Part shown: positions 6,359 to 14,082 of the stretch, one piece after another
How positions within the stretch are numbered: position 1 is the first letter of the stretch
How the letters are laid out: every line of letters begins with the position of its first letter
DNA from: DATARH01 sp035507475
Lineage (GTDB): Bacteria; Pseudomonadota; Alphaproteobacteria; ATCC43930; CGMCC-115725
Assembly: GCA_035507475.1 (NCBI GenBank)
Contig: DATJOB010000477.1
Span: 1 to 15,540 of the forward strand
DNA: 15,540 nt
Direction: 5' to 3'
The notes under the pieces: generated by a model
Seen by the model: only the letters and a program-made list of their open reading frames with translations
The model's database searches: none
What the model was told of the DNA's origin: nothing
Program-made: the position numbers and the translations under genes

Positions 6359-6371
6359 GTGATAAATTCAC
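6359..6371 (+). promoter_or_regulatory. Palindromic GTGA-N5-TCAC site with -10-like core before the hybrid kinase
   Basis: GTGA (6359-6362) and TCAC (6368-6371) flank TAAAT, making a short AT-rich palindrome in very GC-rich DNA, just after the MgtC-family stop and 26 bases before the likely kinase start. The core GATAAAT resembles a -10 element, but no good -35 sits at the right distance. It resembles a CRP/FNR-type half-site pair with spacing one base shorter than the CRP consensus. It could be a promoter, an operator or chance. Confidence 0.25.
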
Positions 6372-6396
6372 GGGAGCGATGCATTTTGGAGAGCGC

Positions 6397-8826
6397 ATGA
6401 GCGCAGGCGGGTCACCGGGCAGCCGGCCGCCCGGCGAGATGGCCGAACGGGTGCGCGCGATGGATTGGGGCGCCACGCCGCTCGGCGAGCGGGCGGCCTG
6501 GCCGGCGCCGCTCGCGCTCAGCGTCGAGATGATCCTCGCGGCGCAGCTGCCGATGGCGGTGCGCTGGGGCCCCGAGCTCGTCAACATCTACAACGACGCC
6601 TATCGCGCCATTCTGGGCGAGCGGCATCCCGACGCGCTCGGCAAGCCGCTGCGCGAGGTATGGCCGGAGATCTACGACGCCCTCGGCCCCATCTACGAGG
6701 GCGTGCTGCGCGGCGAGCGGCCGAGCTTCTTCGCCGAGGACCATGTCTGGCGCCTGCGCCGCCACGGGCGGCAGCGCGAGGACGCGCGCTTCACGATCAG
6801 CTGCAGCCCGATCCCGGACCCGGCCGCGCCCAACGGCATCGGCGGGGTGCTGCTGGCCGAGATCGAGACCACCGGTCAGCACCGCGCGCGACTCGACATG
6901 CGGTCGCGCAACCGCAACCTGGTCTCCGAGGTCGGGCGCCGCCTGCGCGAGCGCGACCGGATCTGGCAGGTCTCGGAGGACCTGCTCGGCGTGTCGAATT
7001 TCGAAGGCTTCTTCCTCAGCGTCAATCCCGCCTGGACCGCGCTGCTCGGATGGAGCGAGGAGGAGATCAAGCGGCTGCACGTCAGCGAGCTGCGCCATCC
7101 CGACGATGCGGCGCCCGCGGAGGCCGGCCGGGCCCGGCTCGCCGCCGGGGTGTCGACGGTGCATATGGAGAACCGCTTCCGCCACAAGGACGGGTCCTGG
7201 CGCTGGATCGCCTGGACGATGACCCGCGACGACGACGGGTTCATCTACCTCATCGGCCGCAACGTCACGCCGCAGCGGGATGCGGCCGCGGCGTTGCACA
7301 CCAGCGAGCTGCAGTTCAAGCTCCTGGTCGACGGCGTCATCGACTATGCGATCTTCATGCTCGATCCGGACGGGATCATTTCGAGCTGGAACAGCGGCGC
7401 CGAGCGCATCAAGGGCTATCGCCGGGACGAGGTCATCGGCAAGCATTTCTCGTATTTCTACACGCCGGAGGATCGCGCGGCGGGGCTGCCGCAGCGCGCG
7501 CTCGCCCAGGCGGCGCTCGGCACGCCGTGGGAGGCCGAAGGCTGGCGGCTGCGCAAGGACGGCTCGCGCTTCTGGGCCAGCATTGCGATCAACGCGCTGC
7601 ACGACGAACGCGGCAAGCTCGTCGGCTTCGCCAAGGTCACGCGCGACATCACCGAGCGGCGCGACGCGCAGGAGGCGCTGCGCCGCGCGCAGGAGCGCCT
7701 CGCACAATCGCAGAAGCTCGAGACGCTGGGCCAGCTCACCGGTGCGATCGCGCATGATTTCAATAATTTGCTGATGGTCATCGCGGCGAACACGCAGCTC
7801 GTCAAGCGCCGGCTGGTCGACCCGGCGGCGCTGCGCGCGATCGACGCGATCGATCTCGCAGCGTCGCGTGGCGAGACCCTGACCCGGCGCCTCTTGACCT
7901 TCTCGCGACGCCAGGAGCTCAACCCGATCGTGATCGATATCGCGGCGCGGCTCGCCGCCTCGCGCGACGTGCTGACCAGCTCGGCCGGCAAGGAGACCGA
8001 GCTGGTGTTCGACGTGCCGCGCGGCATATGGCCGGTCCTCGTCGACGTCCCCGAGCTCGAGCTGGCGCTCGTCAACATCGTCGTCAACGCTCGCGATGCC
8101 ATGCCGAAGGGCGGGATCGTCACTGTCGCCGCGCGCAACATCTCGCTCGCGGCGCAAGACGGGCTCGACGACCTCGTCGGCGACTTCGTCGCGCTGAGCC
8201 TCGCCGACACCGGGTCCGGGATCGACCCCGACGTGCTGCCGCGCGTGTTCGAGCCGTTCTTCACCACCAAGGGGCCCGACAAGGGGACCGGGCTCGGTCT
8301 GTCGCAGGTCTACGGCTTCGCCCGCCAGTCGAACGGCACGGTGCGCATCGTCAGCGGCCCCGAGGGCACCACCGTGACGCTCTATCTGCCGCGCGCGATC
8401 GGCGCCGCCGACCATCAGGTCGAGCGCGGGCCGGAGGAGGTGCGCCGCAGCGGGTCGGAACGCATCCTGCTGGTCGAGGACAACCACGAGGTCCAGGAGG
8501 TCACCGCCGCCTTCCTCGAGGAGCTCGGCTATCGGGTCAGCCTTGCCGAGAACGCCGAGGCGGCGCTCGAACAGCTCGCCAGCGAACGCGACATCAGCCT
8601 CGTCTTCAGCGACATCGTGATGCCCGGCACGATGAACGGCGTGGCGCTGGCGCAGCACATCCGCGCCGCCTACCCGCATGTCGCGGTGCTGCTCACCACC
8701 GGCTACGCGCCGCAGCAGGAGCTGCTCGACGACACGCTCGCGATCCTGCGCAAACCGTATCGCCTCGGCGCGCTGTCGGCGGCGCTGCGCGACACCCTCG
8801 AACGCAACCGCGCGCTGCGCCACTAG
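6397..8826 (+). CDS. Hybrid sensor histidine kinase: three PAS domains, HisKA, HATPase_c, receiver
   Basis: An 809-residue protein with no obvious membrane segment, so probably a cytoplasmic sensor. Domain order: an N-terminal PAS-like region introduced by the DWGATPLG motif (residues 23-30); PAS 2 (about 188-288); PAS 3 (about 301-416, starting HTSELQFKLL and ending RDITERR); HisKA with the H box AIAHDFNNLL and phospho-acceptor H453; HATPase_c with N box NIVVNARDAM (N560, N564), G1 box DTGSGI (D604-I609) and FFTTKGPDKGTGLGL; and a receiver (about 689-800) with E694/D695, phospho-acceptor D739 (FSDIVMPG) and K786. All catalytic residues are present. The second ATG (6397) is chosen because GGAG lies five bases upstream. 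The ATG at 6379, six codons earlier, has its GGGAG only two bases away. A small membrane-protein gene follows. The signal is unknown. Confidence 0.95.
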   Translation: MSAGGSPGSRPPGEMAERVRAMDWGATPLGERAAWPAPLALSVEMILAAQLPMAVRWGPELVNIYNDAYRAILGERHPDALGKPLREVWPEIYDALGPIYEGVLRGERPSFFAEDHVWRLRRHGRQREDARFTISCSPIPDPAAPNGIGGVLLAEIETTGQHRARLDMRSRNRNLVSEVGRRLRERDRIWQVSEDLLGVSNFEGFFLSVNPAWTALLGWSEEEIKRLHVSELRHPDDAAPAEAGRARLAAGVSTVHMENRFRHKDGSWRWIAWTMTRDDDGFIYLIGRNVTPQRDAAAALHTSELQFKLLVDGVIDYAIFMLDPDGIISSWNSGAERIKGYRRDEVIGKHFSYFYTPEDRAAGLPQRALAQAALGTPWEAEGWRLRKDGSRFWASIAINALHDERGKLVGFAKVTRDITERRDAQEALRRAQERLAQSQKLETLGQLTGAIAHDFNNLLMVIAANTQLVKRRLVDPAALRAIDAIDLAASRGETLTRRLLTFSRRQELNPIVIDIAARLAASRDVLTSSAGKETELVFDVPRGIWPVLVDVPELELALVNIVVNARDAMPKGGIVTVAARNISLAAQDGLDDLVGDFVALSLADTGSGIDPDVLPRVFEPFFTTKGPDKGTGLGLSQVYGFARQSNGTVRIVSGPEGTTVTLYLPRAIGAADHQVERGPEEVRRSGSERILLVEDNHEVQEVTAAFLEELGYRVSLAENAEAALEQLASERDISLVFSDIVMPGTMNGVALAQHIRAAYPHVAVLLTTGYAPQQELLDDTLAILRKPYRLGALSAALRDTLERNRALRH

Positions 8827-8871
8827 CCCGCCATCAGAGCGCCATCGTTGCCGGGTTGTGCCGCGCGCTGG

Positions 8872-8889
8872 CGCCGGCATGCGCCGGCG
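8872..8889 (+). terminator. Hairpin downstream of the hybrid kinase
   Basis: CGCCGGC (8872-8878) pairs perfectly with GCCGGCG (8883-8889) around ATGC, 46 bases after the kinase stop. No T tract follows. It could weakly terminate or stabilise the kinase transcript before the small membrane-protein gene. Confidence 0.3.
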
Positions 8890-8953
8890 ACGGATCGATC
8901 GGCCGCGGCGTTCCGTTCGCCCTCAGGACCCATTCAACCGCCGGGACATCCTC

Positions 8954-9094
8954 ATGCCGGAACCCATCGTCAAATCGCCCACCGAGGCGCGCGCCGCGTC
9001 GAAGGAGGGAGTGGGCCGCTACGTACTGGCGATCTCGCTCGTCCTCGTGGTGGTCCTGTTCGCGATCGGCTACGTCGTCGCCCGCGTCATCTGA
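8954..9094 (+). CDS. 46-residue single-pass small membrane protein
   Basis: ATG at 8954 is preceded by GGGA eight bases upstream. The product is 46 residues: a polar N-terminus (MPEPIVKSPTEARAASKEGV), then one hydrophobic helix (about residues 24-43, YVLAISLVLVVVLFAIGYVV), ending VARVI. The TEAR-AxxxG...R-Y-VL-x-SL pattern resembles a type of short single-helix membrane protein annotated as hypothetical in many alphaproteobacteria; this is from memory and not verified. It lies 127 bases after the hybrid kinase, same strand, and 46 bases before the convergent RND pump gene. Function is unknown. It could be a regulatory micropeptide for a nearby membrane protein. Confidence 0.7.
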   Translation: MPEPIVKSPTEARAASKEGVGRYVLAISLVLVVVLFAIGYVVARVI

Positions 9095-9103
9095 CCCCGC
9101 TCG

Positions 9104-9129
9104 GGCGCCGCCCGCGGTCGCGTGGCGCC
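9104..9129. terminator. Inverted repeat between convergent genes, possible bidirectional terminator
   Basis: GGCGCC occurs at 9104-9109 and 9124-9129. Each copy is self-complementary, so the two can pair across a 14-base loop. The element sits in the 46-base gap between the small membrane-protein stop and the RND pump stop, where a terminator serving both strands would be expected. There is no T tract on either side, and GC-rich DNA makes such repeats common. Confidence 0.25.
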
Positions 9130-9140
9130 AGCCCGCAGCC

Positions 9141-12100
9141 CTATCGCCGCTCCCGATCCGACCGTCCGGCGCGCAGCCCCGCCGGTTGCGGCTGGCCGCC
9201 CGGCGCCGGCTCCGGCGCCGGCGTCGCCCGCGAGAAGCGGCGCACCCAGCCGCTCAGCCGGTCCATGTAGATGTAGGTGACCGGGATCGTGAACAGGGTC
9301 AGCGTCTGCGACACGACGAGGCCGCCGACCACCGCGACCCCCAGCGGCTGGCGCAATTCGCCGCCGGCACCGATCGCCAGCGCGATCGGCAGCGTCCCGA
9401 AGATCGCCGCCATCGTCGTCATCATGATCGGGCGGAAGCGCAGGATCGCCGCCTCGTAGATCGCCTCCTCGGCCGATTTCTGCTCGTGGCGTTCGCGCTC
9501 GAGCGCGAAGTCGATCATCATGATCGCGTTCTTCTTGACGATGCCGATCAGCATGATGAGGCCGATGATCGCGATGACGCTGAGGTCGAAGCCGAACAGC
9601 ATCAGGCAGAGCAGCGCCCCGACGCTCGCCGGCGGCAGGCTCATCAGGATGGTGAGCGGGTGAATGAAGCTCTCGTAGAGAATGCCGAGCACGACATAGA
9701 CCGCGAAGATCGCCGCCGCGATCAACAAAGGCTGGGTCGACAGCGAGCTCTCGAAGGCCTGCGCGGTGCCCTGGAACGAGGTCTGGATGGTCTTCGGCAG
9801 GCCGATCTGCTGCGCCGCCCGGTTGATCTGGTCGACCGCCTGGCCGAGCGCGGCGCCGGGCGCCAGGTTGAACGAGATCGTCACCGCCGGGAACTGGCCC
9901 TGGTGGTTGACCGCGATCGTCGTCGTCATCGGCACCATCCGCGCGAACTCGCTGAGCGGGACCAGCCCGCTGGTGCCGTGGACGTAGAGCCGGCTCAAGG
10001 CTGACGGGTCCTCCTGGTACTGCGGCGCGACCTCGAGCACGACGTGGTAGGTGTTGAGCGGCGCGTAGATCTGGGTCACGTAGCGCTGGCCGAAGGCGTT
10101 GTAGAGCGCGGTCTCGATGCTGGTCGGGTTGATGCCGAGCCGCGAGGCGGTGTCGCGGTCGATCTCGATCATCATCTGCGGGCTGGTGGCTTCAAGGTCG
10201 CTGGCGACGTCCTGCAGGGTCGACAGGCGCTTGAGCTGCTGCTCGAGCTTCGGCGCCCAGCTGTAGAGCTCCTGCATGTCGATGTCCTGCAGCGTATACT
10301 GGTACTGCGTGCGGCTGAGCCGGCCGCCGATCCTGATGCTCACCACCGGCTGCAGGTAGGTGGTGATGCCGGGCACCTGGGCGAGCTGCGGGCGCAGCCG
10401 CTGGATCACCGTCTCGATGTTGTCGCGCTGGCTCTGCGGCTTGAGGCTGATGAACATGCGCCCGGTGTTGAGACCGGAGCTGGCGCCGCCGCCGATCGCC
10501 GAGCCGACCGTCATGACCGCCGGGTCCTTGAGGATGACCGCCGCGGCGCGCTGCTGGTAGTCGGCCATCCCCATGAACGACACGTCGGGCGAGGCCTGGG
10601 TGAAGCCGAAGATCATCCCGGTGTCCTCGTTGGGGAAGAACCCCTTGGGGATCCACACGATGAGCAGCGCGGTCAGCGCGATCAGCGCCAGGTTGAACAG
10701 CATCACCCAGAAGCGCAGCGCCAGCACCCGCTTCAAGAGCCGGCCGTAGCCGTCGAACAGGCGCTCGAAGGCGCGCTCGCTCCATTGGTAGAGCCGCCCG
10801 TGCTCGACCTGGCGCGGGTCCTTGAGGAAGAGCGCCGCCATCGTCGGCGACAGGGTGAGCGCGATCAGCGCCGAGAGCACGATCGCCGCGCTCACGGCGA
10901 TGGCGAACTCGCGGAACAGGCGGCCGATGATCCCGCCCATGAACAACAGCGGGATGAAGACCGCGATCAGCGAGACCGTGATCGAGACAATGGTAAAGCC
11001 GATCTCGGCCGAGCCGCGCAGCGCGGCGGTCAGCGCGTCGTCGCCCTGTTCGAGATAGCGGAAGATGTTTTCGAGCATCACGACGGCGTCGTCGACCACC
11101 AGCCCGACCGCCAGGGTCAGCGCCATCAGCGAAAGATTGTCGAGGCTGTAGCCGCCGAGATAGAGCACCGCGAAGGAGCCGACCAGCGACAGCGGCACGG
11201 TGATGCTGGGGATGACCGTCGCCCACAGGCTGCGCAGGAAGACGAAGATCACGATCACCACCAGTACGATGGTGAAGCCCAGCGTCATCTTGACGTCGGC
11301 AAAGCTGGCGCTGATCGACAGCGAGCGGTCGCTCACCATGATCAGCTTGACCGAGGGCGGGATGCCGGCCTGCAGCTGCGGCAGCTTGCTCTTGATCAGG
11401 TTGACGAGCGCCAGCGTGTTCGACCCCGGCTGCCGCCAGATGCCGATCATCTCGCCGATATGGTTGTTGACCCAGTCGAGCTGGAGCGGCGTGTCCGAGC
11501 CGTCGACCACCCGGCCGATGTCGCCGACGCGCACCGGCGCGCCGTTGCGGTAGGCGACGATCACCCGGTTTAGCGGCTGCACCTGCAGGAGCTGGCTGTT
11601 GGCGCCGATCTGGTAGGCCTGCTGCGGCCCCTGCAGCGTGCCGACCGGCAGCTCGACGGTGTTGTTGGCGATCGCGTTGTAGACGTCGTCGAGGCCGAGC
11701 CCGCGCGAGGCCAGCGCGCCGGGGTTGACCTGCACGGTCGGCGCGTATTTCTGCTCGCCGAAGATCACCACCTGGCCGACATTGGGCAGCATCGAGATGC
11801 GCTGCGCGATGTTTAGGTCGGCGTATTGGTCGAGCTGGTGCAGCGTCATCGCGTCGGACACCAGCCCGAGGATCAGCACCGGCTGGTCGGCCGGGTTGAC
11901 CTTCCTGTAGGTCGGCGGGTTCGGCAGGTTCTTCGGCAGCAGGCCCGACGCCGAATTGATCGCCGACTGCACGTCCGCCGCCGCGCCGTCGATGCTGCGC
12001 GACAGATCGAACTGCAGCGCGATCGTCGTCGTGCCCTGGACGCTGGTCGAGGTGATCTGGTTGACGTCGGGCAGGTCGGCGAACTGGCGTTCCAAGGGCT

Positions 12101-12293
12101 GTGCCACCGAGGACGCCATGATCTCGGGGCTGGCGCCGGGCAGCGTCGCGGTCACCTGGATCGTCGGAAAGTCGACCGTCGGCAGCGCCGCGACCGGCAA
12201 CAGGCTGTAGCCGATCGCACCGCCGACGAACAGCGCGGCCATCAGAAGCGCGGTGGCGATCGGCCGCCGGATGAACGGTTCCGAGATCGACAC
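9141..12293 (-). CDS. RND efflux pump inner-membrane subunit (HAE1, MdtB/AcrB type)
   Basis: A 1050-residue proton-driven transporter of full family length. The start is GTG (MSISEPFIRRPIATALLMAA) with GAGGG about 10 bases upstream, overlapping the adaptor stop region. The first transmembrane helix (about 11-31) precedes the periplasmic porter domain (GASPEIMASSVAQPLERQF). The TM4 proton-relay aspartates are D401 and D402 in GLVVDDAVVMLENI; the partner lysine on TM10 is K921 in MLIGIVKKNAIMMIDFALE. Repeated halves and the central FMGGIIGRLFREFA helix fit the 12-helix HAE1 fold. Such pumps form a trimer that exports drugs, bile salts or metals from periplasm or membrane through an adaptor and a TolC-type channel. 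The adaptor gene is immediately upstream. The sequence is nearer the MdtB/MuxB branch than AcrB by eye; the substrate is not predictable. Confidence 0.96.
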   Translation of the reverse strand: MSISEPFIRRPIATALLMAALFVGGAIGYSLLPVAALPTVDFPTIQVTATLPGASPEIMASSVAQPLERQFADLPDVNQITSTSVQGTTTIALQFDLSRSIDGAAADVQSAINSASGLLPKNLPNPPTYRKVNPADQPVLILGLVSDAMTLHQLDQYADLNIAQRISMLPNVGQVVIFGEQKYAPTVQVNPGALASRGLGLDDVYNAIANNTVELPVGTLQGPQQAYQIGANSQLLQVQPLNRVIVAYRNGAPVRVGDIGRVVDGSDTPLQLDWVNNHIGEMIGIWRQPGSNTLALVNLIKSKLPQLQAGIPPSVKLIMVSDRSLSISASFADVKMTLGFTIVLVVIVIFVFLRSLWATVIPSITVPLSLVGSFAVLYLGGYSLDNLSLMALTLAVGLVVDDAVVMLENIFRYLEQGDDALTAALRGSAEIGFTIVSITVSLIAVFIPLLFMGGIIGRLFREFAIAVSAAIVLSALIALTLSPTMAALFLKDPRQVEHGRLYQWSERAFERLFDGYGRLLKRVLALRFWVMLFNLALIALTALLIVWIPKGFFPNEDTGMIFGFTQASPDVSFMGMADYQQRAAAVILKDPAVMTVGSAIGGGASSGLNTGRMFISLKPQSQRDNIETVIQRLRPQLAQVPGITTYLQPVVSIRIGGRLSRTQYQYTLQDIDMQELYSWAPKLEQQLKRLSTLQDVASDLEATSPQMMIEIDRDTASRLGINPTSIETALYNAFGQRYVTQIYAPLNTYHVVLEVAPQYQEDPSALSRLYVHGTSGLVPLSEFARMVPMTTTIAVNHQGQFPAVTISFNLAPGAALGQAVDQINRAAQQIGLPKTIQTSFQGTAQAFESSLSTQPLLIAAAIFAVYVVLGILYESFIHPLTILMSLPPASVGALLCLMLFGFDLSVIAIIGLIMLIGIVKKNAIMMIDFALERERHEQKSAEEAIYEAAILRFRPIMMTTMAAIFGTLPIALAIGAGGELRQPLGVAVVGGLVVSQTLTLFTIPVTYIYMDRLSGWVRRFSRATPAPEPAPGGQPQPAGLRAGRSDRERR

Positions 12294-12306
12294 CGACGAA
12301 CGGCCC

Positions 12307-13566
12307 TCAGCGCGGATTGACGCCGCCGCCGGCGCCCGCCACCGGGGTGTTGACCCCGGTGCTGCCGACGCCTTCGGGACCGATCTCGGGCTCCTGCGCG
12401 TTGGCCTGGCCGGGCGCGCCTTGCTGGACCTTTACCCTGGCTCCGGGATAGAGCCCGGTCTGTCCGGAGACGACGACCGCGTCGCCGGCGGCGACGCCCT
12501 TGCCGACCAGCGCGGTGTTGTTCTCGACCTGGGTGACCGTCACCGGGCGGAGCTCGACGGTCGAATCCGGCTTGATCGCATAGACGTAGGCGCCCGACGG
12601 ACCCATCTGGATCGCCGACGAGGGGACGGTGACGGCGTTCTTGACGGTCTCCAGAACCAGATGCGCGTTGATGAAGGCGCCCGGCCACAGGATCTCGTCA
12701 TCGTTGGCGAAGGTCGCTTTCAGCGTCACCATGCCGGTCGTCTGGTCGACCTGGTTGTCGACCAGGGTCAGCCGGCCCTCGGCGACCTGCTTCGCGTCGG
12801 CGGCGTCGAACGCCTCGACCGCGAGCGGGTGCTGCGCCATCTGCTCGCGGATGCGCGTCAGGTCCGCGCCGGGCAGCGAGAAGGTCACGAAGATCGGCTT
12901 CATCTGGGTCACGACGACGAGCGGCGTCGGGCCGTTCGCCTGCACCAGATTGCCGATGTCAATCTGGCGGCGTCCGGTGCGCCCGGTGATCGGCGAGCGG
13001 ATCGCGGCGTAGTCGAGGTTGACCTGCGCCGCCTCGACCGCCGCCTGGTCCGCCTCGACGGTCGCCTGGTCGGACGCCACGGCGGCTTTCTCGTTGTCGT
13101 ATTGCTGGCGGGTGACCGCGAGATTGCTGCCGACGATCGCCGCGTCGCGCGCGAGCTTGAGTTGCGCGTTGGCGAGCGTCGCCTGGTCCTTCGCCTGGTT
13201 GCCCTTGGCCTCGTCGAGCGCCGCCTGGTAGGGGCGCGGGTCGATCTGCACGAGCAGGTCGCCGGCCTTGACCTCCTGCCCCTCCTTGTAGGCGACCTCG
13301 ACGATGTTGCCGTCGACCCGGCTCTTGATCTGGACCGTGTTGAACGCCTGGACCGCGCCGATGCCGCGCAGAATGATCGGCACGTCGGCGGTCTTGGCGC
13401 GGGTCGCGAAAACCGGCACCGCGGTCTGCTGGGTCTGCTGCTTGCCGCTCTCCGGCGCCGCCCTCGCCCGCTCCTGGTGGAACACGAGGAGCCCCGCGGC
13501 GATACCGACGGCCAGGACGGCCCCCGCCACCACCAAAAGCTTGCGCGAAAGCCGCACCCGACCCAT
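12307..13566 (-). CDS. RND periplasmic adaptor (membrane fusion protein, MdtA/AcrA type)
   Basis: A 419-residue adaptor linking the RND pump to an outer-membrane channel. The N-terminus (KLLVVAGAVLAVGIAAGLLV, about residues 9-28) is a single membrane anchor; no lipobox cysteine is seen, so it is a transmembrane-anchored and not a lipidated form. The order is MdtA-like: a beta-barrel/lipoyl half (VQIKSRVDGNIVEVAYKEGQ, GDLLVQIDPRPY), an alpha-hairpin coiled coil (about 115-185, with NQAKDQATLANAQLKLARD), the second lipoyl half (LDYAAIRSPITGRTGRRQID), then beta-barrel and membrane-proximal domains. A Gly/Pro-rich tail ends the protein. The stop is 13 bases before the pump start, so the two form an adaptor-pump operon. 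The upstream gap to the response regulator is 108 bases and could hold a promoter. Confidence 0.95.
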   Translation of the reverse strand: MGRVRLSRKLLVVAGAVLAVGIAAGLLVFHQERARAAPESGKQQTQQTAVPVFATRAKTADVPIILRGIGAVQAFNTVQIKSRVDGNIVEVAYKEGQEVKAGDLLVQIDPRPYQAALDEAKGNQAKDQATLANAQLKLARDAAIVGSNLAVTRQQYDNEKAAVASDQATVEADQAAVEAAQVNLDYAAIRSPITGRTGRRQIDIGNLVQANGPTPLVVVTQMKPIFVTFSLPGADLTRIREQMAQHPLAVEAFDAADAKQVAEGRLTLVDNQVDQTTGMVTLKATFANDDEILWPGAFINAHLVLETVKNAVTVPSSAIQMGPSGAYVYAIKPDSTVELRPVTVTQVENNTALVGKGVAAGDAVVVSGQTGLYPGARVKVQQGAPGQANAQEPEIGPEGVGSTGVNTPVAGAGGGVNPR

Positions 13567-13644
13567 CCGGACTTACCCGACGGCTAACACCGACCCGCCC
13601 GCTTCGTCACCGCGGGCCGGATACCCGCCTTTGCCGGGGATGCG

Positions 13645-13659
13645 GCGGCGGATCGCCGC
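13645..13659 (-). terminator. Hairpin after the response regulator, possible terminator
   Basis: GCGGCG (13645-13650) pairs perfectly with CGCCGC (13654-13659) around GAT. On the minus strand it falls 15 bases after the response regulator stop and before the RND adaptor gene. No U-rich tail follows. If it terminates, the efflux operon needs its own promoter in the remaining bases to 13566. Confidence 0.3.
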
Positions 13660-13674
13660 GACGCGCGCCGCCCG

Positions 13675-14082
13675 TCAGAGCACCATCGCCGGGCGCCCGC
13701 GCCGCGCCAGGGTCGCTTCGACCAGGCTGACCAGCTGCTGGGTGCCGAACGGCTTGATCAGGTGCGGCGTGCCGAGATCGCGGCCCCGCAGGTCGGAGGA
13801 CAGCGTGCCGCTCATCGTGATCACCGGGCACTGCCTGAGCTTGGCCAGCTGCACGACGATATCGCTCGTCACCGGGCCGTCGAACAGCAGGTCGATGATC
13901 GCCAGGTCGATCGGCGTCTTCTCCAGTACGCCGAGGGCATCGCCGCCGTTGAAGGCGCTCAGCACTTGCGCGCCGGTCGTGCCGAGCATGTCGGCGATCG
14001 TGGTGCAGATTTCGCGGTTGTCGTCGACGACGAGGATTTTGCGCTTCACGGGGGGCCTGCCTGGGTTGGGGGGGTCAATCAT
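13675..14082 (-). CDS. Single-domain response regulator (receiver only)
   Basis: 135 residues from ATG 14082, all receiver domain: acidic pair D20/D21 (ILVVDDNREI), phospho-acceptor D64 (AIIDLLFDGP), T89 (VITMSG) and K110 (LIKPFG). There is no DNA-binding or enzymatic output domain, so it probably relays phosphate or acts by protein contact, as CheY/DivK-like regulators do. The ATG overlaps the hybrid kinase stop by 8 bases. A GTG at 14049 (VKRKILVVDDN) with an AGGCAGG-like site is an equally good start, giving 124 residues and a 25-base gap. Either way the regulator follows its likely partner kinase directly. The residues after D64 (LLFDGP) differ from the usual [LIM]-P-G, so the phosphorylation loop is slightly atypical. 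Confidence 0.92.
   Translation of the reverse strand: MIDPPNPGRPPVKRKILVVDDNREICTTIADMLGTTGAQVLSAFNGGDALGVLEKTPIDLAIIDLLFDGPVTSDIVVQLAKLRQCPVITMSGTLSSDLRGRDLGTPHLIKPFGTQQLVSLVEATLARRGRPAMVL

Noticed and set aside
6412..8880. 822-residue minus-strand open frame opposite the three-PAS hybrid kinase
   Set aside because: It is an antisense shadow created by GC-rich codon bias. The plus strand encodes intact PAS, HisKA, HATPase and receiver motifs, while the antisense product is Arg/Asp/Glu/Ala-rich without domains.
10044..11573. 509-residue plus-strand open frame opposite the RND pump
   Set aside because: Antisense shadow of the pump gene; its composition is low-complexity His/Arg/Asp and it has no recognisable domain.
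12253..13587. 444-residue plus-strand open frame opposite the RND adaptor
   Set aside because: Antisense shadow of a gene with clear adaptor motifs on the other strand.
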